NCBI GenBank assembly: GCA_947579665.1 | Contig: OX388350.1 | Span: forward strand, 80,743,152-80,807,151 | Origin: Sympetrum striolatum | Lineage: Eukaryota; Arthropoda; Insecta; Odonata; Libellulidae | Direction: 5' to 3' | Length of the DNA stretch: 64,000 nt | In this document: positions 1-12,900 of the stretch, piece after piece | How the letters are laid out: each line of letters begins with the position of its first letter | Position numbering within the stretch: the stretch's first letter is position 1 | Translations under genes and position numbers: made by a program | Notes under the pieces: model-generated | What the model was told of the DNA's origin: nothing | Database searches by the model: none | What the model saw: the letters and a program-made list of their open reading frames with translations, nothing else

Positions 1-657
1 GTCGAGAAAAATTGAGATTTCGCAAAATTCATCTCTTTTCGTTGCTTTTTTGAAGACATATCTAAAAATTATCAAAACATATTGACAAAATGGTGGAAAA
101 AATTGAAATTTCGCTAAAATTATTACGTTTCCGTTACTTTTTTCGATCATATCTCGATTAAATGACAAAAAATTAAGACTAAGAAGAGGAAAAAATTGTA
201 ATTTCGTTAAAATTATCCTATTTTGTCGCTTTTTTGGTCATAACTCGATAAAATGATGAAAAATAAAGACTAAATTCAGTAAACAAAATGAAATGTCACT
301 AAGACTTTCCGTGTTCGTAGCTTTTTTCTATCATATATCGATAAAATGACGAAAAATAAAGAAAAAATAGAGGTAAAAGATTCAAATTTCGTTAAAATTA
401 TCTTTTTTCGTTGCTATATTTGATCATATCTCGAATAGATATCGAAAAATAAAGACAAAATTGGGGATAAAAATAGAAATTTCACTAAAATTATCAGTTT
501 CCCTTTGCTTCTTTTCATAACTCGATAAAAAGACGAAAAATGAAAAAATAATTCAGGAGCAAAATTGAAATTTCGCAAAAATTATCCTTTTTCGTTGGGT
601 TTTTCTATCATATATCGATAAAATGACGAAAAAAAATACAAAATTTAGAAGAAAAAA

Positions 658-1523
658 TCTGATGTGGCCAACACATGACTTTCTCCGTATTTATTGAAAA
701 CATAAGCCTATGCCGGTAATATATAAATAACTCTAAAACAATGAGTGTTACAGGAAAATGTTTCATACAAGCTTTGTAGTAAAAAACATTATCTTCAACT
801 TTGGTACATAATTGTATATACCTAAATTGCATTCTGATAGATATATGTATGAAAAACTTCCTTTTCTGGGTAAACAACAACTTTCGGTTAACCATTATTG
901 AAGAATAACTCCTAAACAATCAGTGTTACGAAAAAATGTTTTATACAAAAGTTGTACCAAAGTTCATTATCTATAACTTTTGTAAATAATTTTATATACC
1001 TACATTACATTCTGAAAGAGATATGTATGAAAAACTTCCTTTTCTGGGTAAACAACAACTTCCGGTTAACCATTATTGAAGAATAACTCCTAAACAATCA
1101 GTGTTACGAAAAAATGTTTCATACAAAAGTTGTAGTAAAAAACATTATCTATAACTTTTGTATGTAATTGTATATACCTATATTGCATTTTTACAGAGAT
1201 ATTCAAGAAACAAACATTTGTTCCGGATAAACCGTAACTTCCGGTTAAGCGATATTCTCCAAAAACTAATCAACTCTTGGTATTGTTAGGGAAATACTAA
1301 ATATGAATTTTGAAAATGATCGGATAATTACTTTTTAAGATAGAGCGCACACAAACTTTTTAACCACAGACAGACAGACAGACACACAGACAGACATGTT
1401 CGGGAAAATAGCTTAAACATGCTCTATGGGCCCCAAAACATCTATTTCCATCGAAATCTGGAGATCGAATTTTTTTGCGAATACAATACTTTCTCTATAC
1501 TACGTATAGGGAGAAAGTAAAAA
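658..1523 (+). mobile_element. Non-autonomous HINE/Helentron-like element, copy 1 (866 bp)
   Basis: Starts TCTGATGTGGCCAACACATG directly after a six-A run and ends in a hairpin (ACTTTCTC...GAGAAAGT) followed by five A. The order inside is a subterminal ACTTTCTCC, three 178-bp repeats (anchors near 734, 912 and 1,090), a CAGACAGA tract near 1,370, GGGCCCC, then the 3' hairpin. No open frame of transposase type. The flanks match the uninterrupted satellite near 2,250, which defines the ends. The HINE/DINE-1-like label rests on architecture (subterminal inverted repeat, internal tandem repeats, 3' hairpin, no obvious long target duplication), not on any Rep/helicase sequence. Confidence 0.75.
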
Positions 1524-4500
1524 TTGAAATTTAGATTAAATAATCCGTTTCCGTTGCTTTTTTTTAAATATATCGGAATGAAATGACGGAAATTAAGGCA
1601 AAATAGAGGACAAAAATTAAATGTTCGCTAAAATTATCCGTTTTCGTTGCTTTTTTTGATAATATCTTGAAAAAAGGACAAAAAATAAACACAAATTAAA
1701 CAAAACAATTAAATTACGCAAAAGTATCCGTTGTCGTTGCTTTTTGATCATATCTCGATATAATATCGATAAATAAAGACATATTACAAGGTGAAAATTT
1801 GAAATTTCACTAAAACTATCCGTTTTCGTTGCTTAATTTCGATCATATACCGTAAAAATGACGAAGAATAAAGAAAAAATAGGGGAAAAATTTGAAATTT
1901 CGCTAAAATTATCTTTTTTCGTTGCTATATTTGATCATAACTCGAGAAATTTACGTAATAAATAGACGAAATATAGAGGAAATAATTGAGTTTTCGCTAA
2001 AATTATCCGTTTTCGTTGCATTTTCGATCATATCTCGAATAGATATCGAAAAATAAAGACAAAATTGGGGATAAAAATAGATATTTCACTAAAATTATCA
2101 GTTTCCCTTTGCTTCTTTTCAAAACTCGATAAAATGACAAAAAATGAAGACATAATTCAGGAGCAAAATTGAAATTTCGCAAAAATTATCCTTTTTCGTC
2201 GGGTTTTTCTATCATATATCTATAAAATGACGAAAAATAAATATAAAATTTAGAAGAAAAAATTGAAATTTAGCATAAATAATCCGTTTTCGTTGTTTTT
2301 TGATCATATCTCGATAAAATAACAAACATTTTGACGAAAAAGAGGTGATAAAGTGAAATTCAGCCAGAACTATCCGTTCTTGTTGCTTTTTCGATCATTT
2401 CTCGATAAAATGACAAAAAATAAAAAAAAGTTGAAGAAATAAATTGAAATTTCGCAAAAAATATCCGTTTGCGTTGTTTTTTCCTATAGTATCTGAATGA
2501 AATGACGGTAATTAAAGCAAAATAGAGGACAAAAATTAAATTTTCGCTAAAATTATCTGTTTTGGTAGCTTTTTTGAATATATCTCGATAAAATATCTCA
2601 AATTAATGACAAAATAGAGGAGAAAAATTGAAATTTCGCTAAAAATACCCGTTTAAGCTGCTTTTTTCGATCAAATCCTGATAAAATGAAATAATATAGG
2701 TCAAATTAGTCGAAAAAAAATGAGATTTCGCAAAATTCATCTGTTTTCGTTGCTTTTTTGAAGACATCTCTAAAAATTATCAAAACATATTGACAAAATG
2801 GTGGAAAAAATTGAAATTTCGCTAAAATTATTACGTTTCCGTTACTTTTTTCGATCATATCTCGATAAAATGACAAAAAATTAAGACTCAGAAGAGGAAA
2901 AAATTGTAATTTCGTTAAAATTATCCTTTTTTGTCGCTTTTTTGGTCATAACTCGATAAAATGATGAAAAATAAAGACTTAATTCAGTAAGCAAAATGAA
3001 ATGTCACTAAGACTTTCCGTGTTCGTAGCTTTTTTCTATCATATATCGAAAAAATGACGAAAAATAAAGAAAAAATAGAGGTAAAAGATTCAAATTTCGC
3101 TAAAATTATCTTTTTTTGTTGCTATATTTGATCATAACTCGAGAAATTTACGTAATAAATAGACGAAATATAGAGGAAATTATTGAATTTTCGCTAAAAT
3201 TATCCGTTTTCGTTGCATTTTCGATCATATCTCGAATAGATACCGAAAAATAGAGAAAAAATTGGGGATAAAAATAGATATTTCACTAAAATTATCAGTT
3301 TCCCTTTGCTTCTTTTCAAAACTAGATAAAATGACAAAAAATGAAGACATAATTCAGGAGCAAAATTGAAATTTCGCAAAAATTATCCTTTCTCTTCGGG
3401 TTTTTCTATCATATATCTATAAAATGACGAAAAATAAATTCAAAATTTAGAAGAAAAAATTGAAATTTAGCTTAAATAATCCGTTTTCGTTGTTTTTTTG
3501 ATCATATCTCGATAAAATGACAAAAATTTTGACGAAAAAGAGGTGAAAAAGTGAAATTCAGCCAGAACTATCCGTTTTTGTTGCTTTTTCGATCATTTCT
3601 CGATAAAATGACAAAAAATAAAGAAAAAGCTGAAGAAATAAATTGAAATTTCGCAAAAAAAAATACGTTTATGTTGTTTTTTTCTAAAATATCTGAATGA
3701 AATGACGGTAATTAATGCAAAATAGAGGACAAAAATTAAATTTTCGCTAAAATTATCCGTTTTGGTAGCTTTTTTGAATATATCTCGATAAAATATCTCA
3801 AATTAATGACAAAATAGAGGAGAAAAATTGAAATTTCGCTAAAATTACCCGTTTAAGTTGCTTTTTTCGATTAAATCCTGATAAAATGAATTAATATAGA
3901 TCTAATTAGTCGAGAAAAATTGAGAGTTTGCAAAAATTATCCGTTTTCGTTGCCTTTTTCGATCATATCTCGATAAAATGGAGAAAATAAGGGTAAAATA
4001 GAGGATATAAATTAAGATATCGCAAAATTCATCCGTTTTCGTTGCTTTTTGAAGACATCTCTAAAAAATATCAAAAAATATTGACAAAATGGGGAAAAAA
4101 TTGAAATTTCGCTAAAATTATTACGTTTCCGTTGCTTTTTTCGATCATATCTCGATAGAATGAAAAAACAATTAAGACAAAGAAGAGGAAAAAATTTGTA
4201 ATTGCGTTAAAATTATCTGTTTTCGTCACTTTTTTGGTCATAACTGCATAAAATGACGAAAACTAAAGACAAAATTCAGGAAACAAAATGAAATGTTGCA
4301 AAGATTTTCCGTTCTCGTAGCTTTTTTCTATCATACATCGATAACCTGACGAAAAATAAAGAAAAAATAGGGGATAAAGAATAAAATTTCGCTAAAATTT
4401 TCTTTTTTCGTTGCTATTTTTGATCATATCTTGATAAAAGGACGAAAAATAAACACAAATTAAACGAAAAATTGAAATTACGCTAAAATTATCCGTTATC

Positions 4501-7071
4501 GATGCTTTTTGATTATACCTCGATATAATGACGAAAAATTATGACATAATTCAGGAGCAAAATTGAAATTTCGCAAAAATTATCCTTTTTCGATGGGTTT
4601 TTCTATCATATATCGATAAAATGACGAATAAAAATACAAAATTTAGAAGAAAAAATTGAAATTTAGTTTAAATAATCCGTTTAGGTTGTTTTTTTGATCA
4701 TGTCTCGATAAAATGACGAAAATAATTACGAAAAAGAGGAGAAAAAGTGAAAATTAGCAGAAACTATCTGTTTTTGTTACTTTTTTCGATCATTTCTCGA
4801 AAAAATGCCAAACAATTAAGAAAAAGTTGAGGAAATAAATTGAAATTTCGCAAAAAATGAACGTTTTCGTTGCTTTTTTTCTAAAATATCTGAATGAAAT
4901 GACGGAAATTAAGGCAAAAAAGAGGACAAAAATTGAAATTTCACTAAAATAACCCGTTTCAGTTGCTTTTTTCGATCAAATCTTGATAAAATGAAAAATG
5001 GTAGGGCAAAATAGTCAAAATAGTAAATTTGTAAATAGCAAAATAGTAAATTTCGCTAAAATTATCCATTTTCGTTGCATTTTCGATCATATCTCGATTA
5101 AATATCGAAAAATAAAGACAAAATTGGGGATAAAAATAAAAATTTCACTATAATTATCAATTACCGTAGCTTTCTCCTATCATGTATCGATAAAATAACG
5201 AAAAATAAAGAAAAGGTTGAGGAAATAAATTAAATTTCGCAAAAAATATCCGTTTACGTTGCTTTTTTCTAAAATATATGAATAAAATGACGGAAATTAA
5301 GGCAAAATGCAGGACAAAAACAGATTTCGCAAAATTATCCGTTTTCGTTGCCTTTTCCAATCAAATCTCGATAAAATGGAGAATATTAAGGAAAAATAGA
5401 GGAGATAAATTAAAATTTTGCAAAATTCATCCGTTTTCGTTTCTTTTTTGAATATATCTCAACAAAATATCAAAAACATAATGACATAATGGGGGAAAAA
5501 ATTGAAATTTTGCTAAAATTATTAGGTTTCCGTTGCTTTTTTCGATCATATCTCGATAAAATGACAAAAAATAAGACAAAGAAGAGGAAAATATAGTAAT
5601 TTCGTTAAAAATAATCCGTTTTCGTTGCTTCTTTGGTCATAACTCGATAAAATGATGGAAAATAAAGACTAAATTCAGGAGACAAATTGAAATGTTGCTT
5701 AAATTTTCCGTTTTCGACGCTTTTTTCGGTCATATACCCATAAAATGACGAAAAATAAAGAAAAAATAGAGGAAAAAAATTGAAATTTCGGTAAAATTAT
5801 CCGTTTGCGTTGCATTTTTGATCTTATCTCGAATAAGTGTAGAAAAATAAAGTCAAAATCGGGGATAAAAATAAGAATTTTGCCTAAATTATCCATTTTC
5901 GTTGTTTTTCGATCACATCTCGATAAAATGACGAAAATTATGACGAAAAAAAGGAGAAAAATTGAAATTTAGCAGGAAATATCCGTTTTTGTTGCTTTTT
6001 TCGATCATTTCTCAATAAAATGACAAAAAATATTAAAAAATTTGAGCAAATAAATTGAAATTTCGCAAAAAATATCCGTTTGCGTTGTTTTTTTCTAAAA
6101 TATCTGAATGAAATGACGGTAATTAATGCAAAATAGAGGACAAAAATTAAATTTTCGCTAAAATTATCTGTTTTGGTAGCTTTATTGAATATATCTCGAT
6201 AAAATATCTCAAATTAATGACAAAATAGAGGAGAAAAATTGAAATTTCGCTAAAATTACCCGTTTAAGGTGCTTTTTTCGATCAAATCCTGATAAAATGA
6301 AATAATATAGGTCAAATTAGTCGAGAAAAATTGAGATTTCGCAAAATTCATCTGTTTTCGTTGCTTTTTTGAAGACATCTCTAAAAATTATCAAAATATA
6401 TTGACAAAATGGTGGAAAAAATTGAAATTTCGCTAAAATTATTACGCTTCCGTTACTTTTTTCGATCATATCTCGATAAAATCACAAAACAATTAAGACA
6501 AAGAAGAGGAAAAAATTTGTAATTGCGTTAAAATTATCCGTTTTCGTCGCTTTTTTGGTCATAACTGCATAAAATGATGAAAAATAAAGACTAAATTCAG
6601 TAAACAAAATGAAATGTCACTAAGACTTTCCGTGTTCGTAGCTTTTTTCTATCATATATCGAAAAAATGACGAAAAATAAAGAAAAAATAGAGGTAAAAG
6701 ATTCAAATTTCGCTAAAATTATCTTTTTTCGTTGCTATATTTGATCATAACTCGAGAAATTTACGTAATAAATAGACGAAATATAGAGGAAATAATTGAA
6801 TTTTCGCTAAAATTATCCGTTTTCGTTGCATTTTCGATCATATCTCGAATAGATATCGAAAAATAAAGACAAAATTGGGGATAAAAATAGAAATTTCACT
6901 AAAATTATCAGTTTCCCTTTGCTTCTTTTCATAACTCGATAAAAAGACGAAAAATGAAAACATAATTCAGGAGCAAAATTGAAATTTCGCAAAAATTATC
7001 CTTTTTCGTTGGGTTTTTCTATCATATATCGATAAAATGACGAAAAAAAATACAAAATTTAGAAGAAAAAA

Positions 7072-7937
7072 TCTGATGTGGCCAACACATGACTTTCTCC
7101 GTATTTATTGAAAACATAAGCCTATGCCGGTAATATATAAATAACTCTAAAACAATGAGTGTTACAGGAAAATGTTTCATACAAGCTTTGTAGTAAAAAA
7201 CATTATCTTCAACTTTGGTACATAATTGTTTATACCTAAATTGCATTCTGATAGATATATGTATGAAAAAGTTTCTTTTCTGGGTAAACAACAACTTTCG
7301 GTTAACCATTATTGAAGAATAACTCCTAAACAATCAGTGTTACGAAAAAATGTTTCATACAAAAGTTGTAGTAAAAAACATTATCTATAACTTTTGTGTG
7401 TAAATGTATATACCTATATTGCATTCTGACAGAGATATGTATGAAAAACTTCCTTTTCTGGGTAAACAACAACTTCCGGTTAACCATTATTGAAGAATAA
7501 CTCCTAAACAATCAGTGTTACGAAAAAATGTTTCATACAAAAGTTGTAGTAAAAAACATTATCTATATTTTTTGTACGTAATTGTATATACCTATATTGC
7601 ATTTTTACAGAGATATTTAAGAAACAAACATTTGTTCCGGATAAACCGTAACTTCCGGTTAAGCGATATTCTCCAAAAACTAATCAACTCTTGGTATTGT
7701 TAGGGAAATACTAAATATGAATTTTGAAAATGATCGAATAATTACTTTTTAAGATAGAGCGCACACAAACTTTTTAACCACAGACAGACAGACAGACACA
7801 CAGACAGACATGTTCGGGAAAATAGCTTAAACATGCTCTATGGGCCCCAAAACATCTATTTCCATCGAAATCTGGAGATCGAATTTTTTTGCGAATACAA
7901 TACTTTCTCTATACTACGTATAGGGAGAAGGTAAAAA
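7072..7937 (+). mobile_element. HINE-like element, copy 2
   Basis: Same ends and order as the copy at 658, with identical flanks: the unusual eight-A variant upstream and GATTAAATAATCC downstream. It was therefore multiplied with its satellite context and not inserted separately. It differs in the middle 178-bp unit and in the 3' hairpin (GGGAGAAGGT instead of GGGAGAAAGT). Confidence 0.8.
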
Positions 7938-9132
7938 TTGAAATTTAGATTAAATAATCCGTTTTCGTTGTTTTTTTGATCTTATCTCGATAAAATGACA
8001 AAAATTTTGACGAAAAAGAGGTGAAAAAGTTAAATTCAGCCAGAACTATCCGTTTTTGTTGCTTTTTCGATCATTTCTCGATAAAATGACAAAAACTAAA
8101 GAAATAGCTGAAGAAATAAATTGAAATTTCGCAAAAATATCCGTTTGCTTTGTTTTTTTCTAAAATATCGAAATGAAATGACGGAAATTAAGGAAAAATA
8201 GAGGACAAAAATTAAATGTTCGCTAAAATTATCTGTTTTGGTAGCTTTTTTGAATATATCTCGATAAAATATCTCAAATTAATGACAAAATAGAGGAGAA
8301 AAATTGAAATTTCGCTAAAATTACCCGTTTAAGTTGCTTTTTTCGATTAAATCCTGATAAAATGAAATAATATAGATCTAATTAGTCGAGAAAAATTGAG
8401 ATTTTGCAAAAATTATCCGTTTTCGTTGCCTTTTTCGATCATATCTCGATAAAATGGAGAAAATAAGGGTAAAATAGAGGATATAAATTAAGATATCGCA
8501 AAATTCATCCGTTTTCGTTGCTTTTTGAAGACATCTCTAAAAAATATCAAAAAATATTGACAAAATGGGGGAAAATATTGAAATTTCGCTAAAATTATTA
8601 CGTTTCCGTTGCTTTTTTCGATCATATCTCGATTAAATGACAAAAAATTAAGACTAAGAAGAGGAAAAAATTGTAATTTCGTTAAAATTATCCTATTTTG
8701 TCGCTTTTTTGGTCATAACTCGATAAAATGATGAAAAATAAAGACTAAATTCAGTAAACAAAATGAAATGTCACTAAGACTTTCCGTGTTCGTAGCTTTT
8801 TTCTATCATATATCGATAAAATGACGAAAAATAAAGAAAAAATAGAGGTAAAAGATTCAAATTTCGTTAAAATTATCTTTTTTCGTTGCTATATTTGATC
8901 ATATCTCGAATAGATATCGAAAAATAAAGACAAAATTGGGGATAAAAATAGAAATTTCACTAAAATTATCAGTTTCCCTTTGCTTCTTTTCATAACTCGA
9001 TAAAAAGACGAAAAATGAAAACATAATTCAGGAGCAAAATTGAAATTTCGCAAAAATTATCCTTTTTCGTTGGGTTTTTCTATCATATATCGATAAAATG
9101 ACGAAAAAAAATACAAAATTTAGAAGAAAAAA

Positions 9133-9998
9133 TCTGATGTGGCCAACACATGACTTTCTCCGTATTTATTGAAAACATAAGCCTATGCCGGTAATATATA
9201 AATAACTCTAAAACAATGAGTGTTACAGGAAAATGTTTCATACAAGCTTTGTAGTAAAAAACATTATCTTCAACTTTGGTACATAATTGTATATACCTAA
9301 ATTGCATTCTGATAGATATATGTATGAAAAACTTCCTTTTCTGGGTAAACAACAACTTTCGGTTAACCATTATTGAAGAATAACTCCTAAACAATCAGTG
9401 TTACGAAAAAATGTTTTATACAAAAGTTGTACCAAAGTTCATTATCTATAACTTTTGTAAATAATTTTATATACCTACATTACATTCTGAAAGAGATATG
9501 TATGAAAAACTTCCTTTTCTGGGTAAACAACAACTTCCGGTTAACCATTATTGAAGAATAACTCCTAAACAATCAGTGTTACGAAAAAATGTTTCATACA
9601 AAAGTTGTAGTAAAAAACATTATCTATAACTTTTGTATGTAATTGTATATACCTATATTGCATTTTTACAGAGATATTCAAGAAACAAACATTTGTTCCG
9701 GATAAACCGTAACTTCCGGTTAAGCGATATTCTCCAAAAACTAATCAACTCTTGGTATTGTTAGGGAAATACTAAATATGAATTTTGAAAATGATCGGAT
9801 AATTACTTTTTAAGATAGAGCGCACACAAACTTTTTAACCACAGACAGACAGACAGACACACAGACAGACATGTTCGGGAAAATAGCTTAAACATGCTCT
9901 ATGGGCCCCAAAACATCTATTTCCATCGAAATCTGGAGATCGAATTTTTTTGCGAATACAATACTTTCTCTATACTACGTATAGGGAGAAAGTAAAAA
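9133..9998 (+). mobile_element. HINE-like element, copy 3 (duplicate of copy 1)
   Basis: Near-identical to 658-1523 at an offset of 8,475, inside higher-order copy B. Its internal open frame of 103 codons (minus strand) is the same incidental frame as in the first copy. Confidence 0.8.
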
Positions 9999-12900
9999 TT
10001 GAAATTTAGATTAAATAATCCGTTTCCGTTGCTTTTTTTTAAATATATCGGAATGAAATGACGGAAATTAAGGCAAAATAGAGGACAAAAATTAAATGTT
10101 CGCTAAAATTATCCGTTTTCGTTGCTTTTTTTGATAATATCTTGAAAAAAGGACAAAAAATAAACACAAATTAAACAAAACAATTAAATTACGCAAAAAG
10201 TATCCGTTGTCGTTGCTTTTTGATCATATCTCGATATAATATCGAAAAATAAAGACATATTACAAGGTGAAAATTTGAAATTTCACTAAAACTATCCGTT
10301 TTCGTTGCTTAATTTCGATCATATACCGTAAAAATGACGAAGAATAAAGAAAAAATAGGGGAAAAATTTGAAATTTCGCTAAAATTATCTTTTTTCGTTG
10401 CTATATTTGATCATAACTCGAGAAATTTACGTAATAAATAGACGAAATATAGAGGAAATAATTGAGTTTTCGCTGAAATTATCCGTTTTCGTTGCATTTT
10501 CGATCATATCTCGAATAGATATCGAAAAATAAAGACAAAATTGGGGATAAAAATAGATATTTCACTAAAATTATCAGTTTCCCTTTGCTTCTTTTCAAAA
10601 CTCGATAAAATGACAAAAAATGAAGACATAATTCAGGAGCAAAATTGAAATTTCGCAAAAATTATCCTTTTTCGTCGGGTTTTTCTATCATATATCTATA
10701 AAATGACGAAAAATAAATATAAAATTTAGAAGAAAAAATTGAAATTTAGCATAAATAATCCGTTTTCGTTGTTTTTTGATCATATCTCGATAAAATAACA
10801 AACATTTTGACGAAAAAGAGGTGATAAAGTGAAATTCAGCCAGAACTATCCGTTCTTGTTGCTTTTTCGATCATTTCTCGATAAAATGACAAAAAATAAA
10901 AAAAAGTTGAAGAAATAAATTGAAATTTCGCAAAAAATATCCGTTTGCGTTGTTTTTTCCTATAGTATCTGAATGAAATGACGGTATTTAAAGCAAAATA
11001 GAGGACAAAAATTAAATTTTCGCTAAAATTATCTGTTTTGGTAGCTTTTTTGAATATATCTCGATAAAATATCTCAAATTAATGACAAAATAGAGGAGAA
11101 AAATTGAAATTTCGCTAAAAATACCCGTTTAAGCTGCTTTTTTCGATCAAATCCTGATAAAATGAAATAATATAGGTCAAATTAGTCGAAAAAAAATGAG
11201 ATTTCGCAAAATTCATCTGTTTTCGTTGCTTTTTTGAAGACATCTCTAAAAATTATCAAAACATATTGACAAAATGGTGGAAAAAATTGAAATTTCGCTA
11301 AAATTATTACGTTTCCGTTACTTTTTTCGATCATATCTCGATAAAATGACAAAAAATTAAGACTCAGAAGAGGAAAAAATTGTAATTTCGTTAAAATTAT
11401 CCTTTTTTGTCGCTTTTTTGGTCATAACTCGATAAAATGATGAAAAATAAAGACTTAATTCAGTAAGCAAAATGAAATGTCACTAAGACTTTCCGTGTTC
11501 GTAGCTTTTTTCTATCATATATCGAAAAAATGACGAAAAATAAAGAAAAAATAGAGGTAAAAGATTTAAATTTCGCTAAAATTATCTTTTTTTGTTGCTA
11601 AATTTGATCATAACTCGAGAAATTTACGTAATAAATAGACGAAATATAGAGGAAATTATTGAATTTTCGCTAAAATTATCCGTTTTCGTTGCATTTTCGA
11701 TCATATCTCGAATAGATACCGAAAAATAGAGAAAAAATTGGGGATAAAAATAGATATTTCACTAAAATTATCAGTTTCCCTTTGCTTCTTTTCAAAACTC
11801 GATAAAATGACAAAAAATGAAGACATAATTCAGGAGCAAAATTGAAATTTCGCAAAAATTATCCTTTCTCTTCGGGTTTTTCTATCATATATCTATAAAA
11901 TGACGAAAAATAAATTCAAAATTTAGAAGAAAAAATTGAAATTTAGCTTAAATAATCCGTTTTCGTTGTTTTTTTGATCATATCTCGATAAAATGACAAA
12001 AATTTTGACGAAAAAGAGGTGAAAAAGTGAAATTCAGCCAGAACTATCCGTTTTTGTTGCTTTTTCGATCATTTCTCGATAAAATGACAAAAAATAAAGA
12101 AAAAGCTGAAGAAATAAATTGAAATTTCGCAAAAAAAAATACGTTTATGTTGTTTTTTTCTAAAATATCTGAATGAAATGACGGTAATTAATGCAAAATA
12201 GAGGACAAAAATTAAATTTTCGCTAAAATTATCCGTTTTGGTAGCTTTTTTGAATATATCTCGATAAAATATCTCAAATTAATGACAAAATAGAGGAGAA
12301 AAATTGAAATTTCGCTAAAATTACCCGTTTAAGTTGCTTTTTTCGATTAAATCCTGATAAAATGAATTAATATAGATCTAATTAGTCGAGAAAAATTGAG
12401 AGTTTGCAAAAATTATCCGTTTTCGTTGCCTTTTTCGATCATATCTCGATAAAATGGAGAAAATAAGGGTAAAATAGAGGATATAAATTAAGATATCGCA
12501 AAATTCATCCGTTTTCGTTGCTTTTTGAAGACATCTCTAAAAAATATCAAAAAATATTGACAAAATGGGGAAAAAATTGAAATTTCGCTAAAATTATTAC
12601 GTTTCCGTTGCTTTTTTCGATCATATCTCGATAGAATGAAAAAACAATTAAGACAAAGAAGAGGAAAAAATTTGTAATTGCGTTAAAATTATCTGTTTTC
12701 GTCACTTTTTTGGTCATAACTGCATAAAATGACGAAAACTAAAGACAAAATTCAGGAAACAAAATGAAATGTCGCAAAGATTTTCCGTTCTCGTAGCTTT
12801 TTTCTATCATACATCGATAACCTGACGAAAAATAAAGAAAAAATAGGGGATAAAGAATAAAATTTCGCTAAAATTTTCTTTTTTCGTTGCTATTTTTGAT

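Larger units (their letters stand above)
150..8625 (+). repeat. Higher-order satellite unit, copy A (about 8.47 kb)
   Basis: This segment is repeated in direct orientation starting near 8,626. Offsets between matching landmarks are 8,475 near position 600, 8,464 near 5,150 and 8,463 near 7,000. They change because of short indels: a 12-base loss near 13,195 relative to 4,720, a one-base gain near 10,200 and a one-base loss near 14,550. Otherwise only scattered single-base differences were seen. The unit contains two mobile-element copies (658 and 7,072). The left junction lies between about 130 and 166, where the sequence switches to the monomer that also starts copy B. Confidence 0.88.

Noticed and set aside
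5157..5896. Short Phe/Lys-rich minus-strand frames in the satellite
   Set aside because: Composition follows the AT-rich monomer and the frames recur at 13,621 and 14,163 by duplication. Not genes.
608..9394. 103-codon minus-strand open frames, repeated at several places
   Set aside because: They start in the HINE-like element's repeats and run into satellite. They are copied only because the repeats are copied, with no domain or codon signal.
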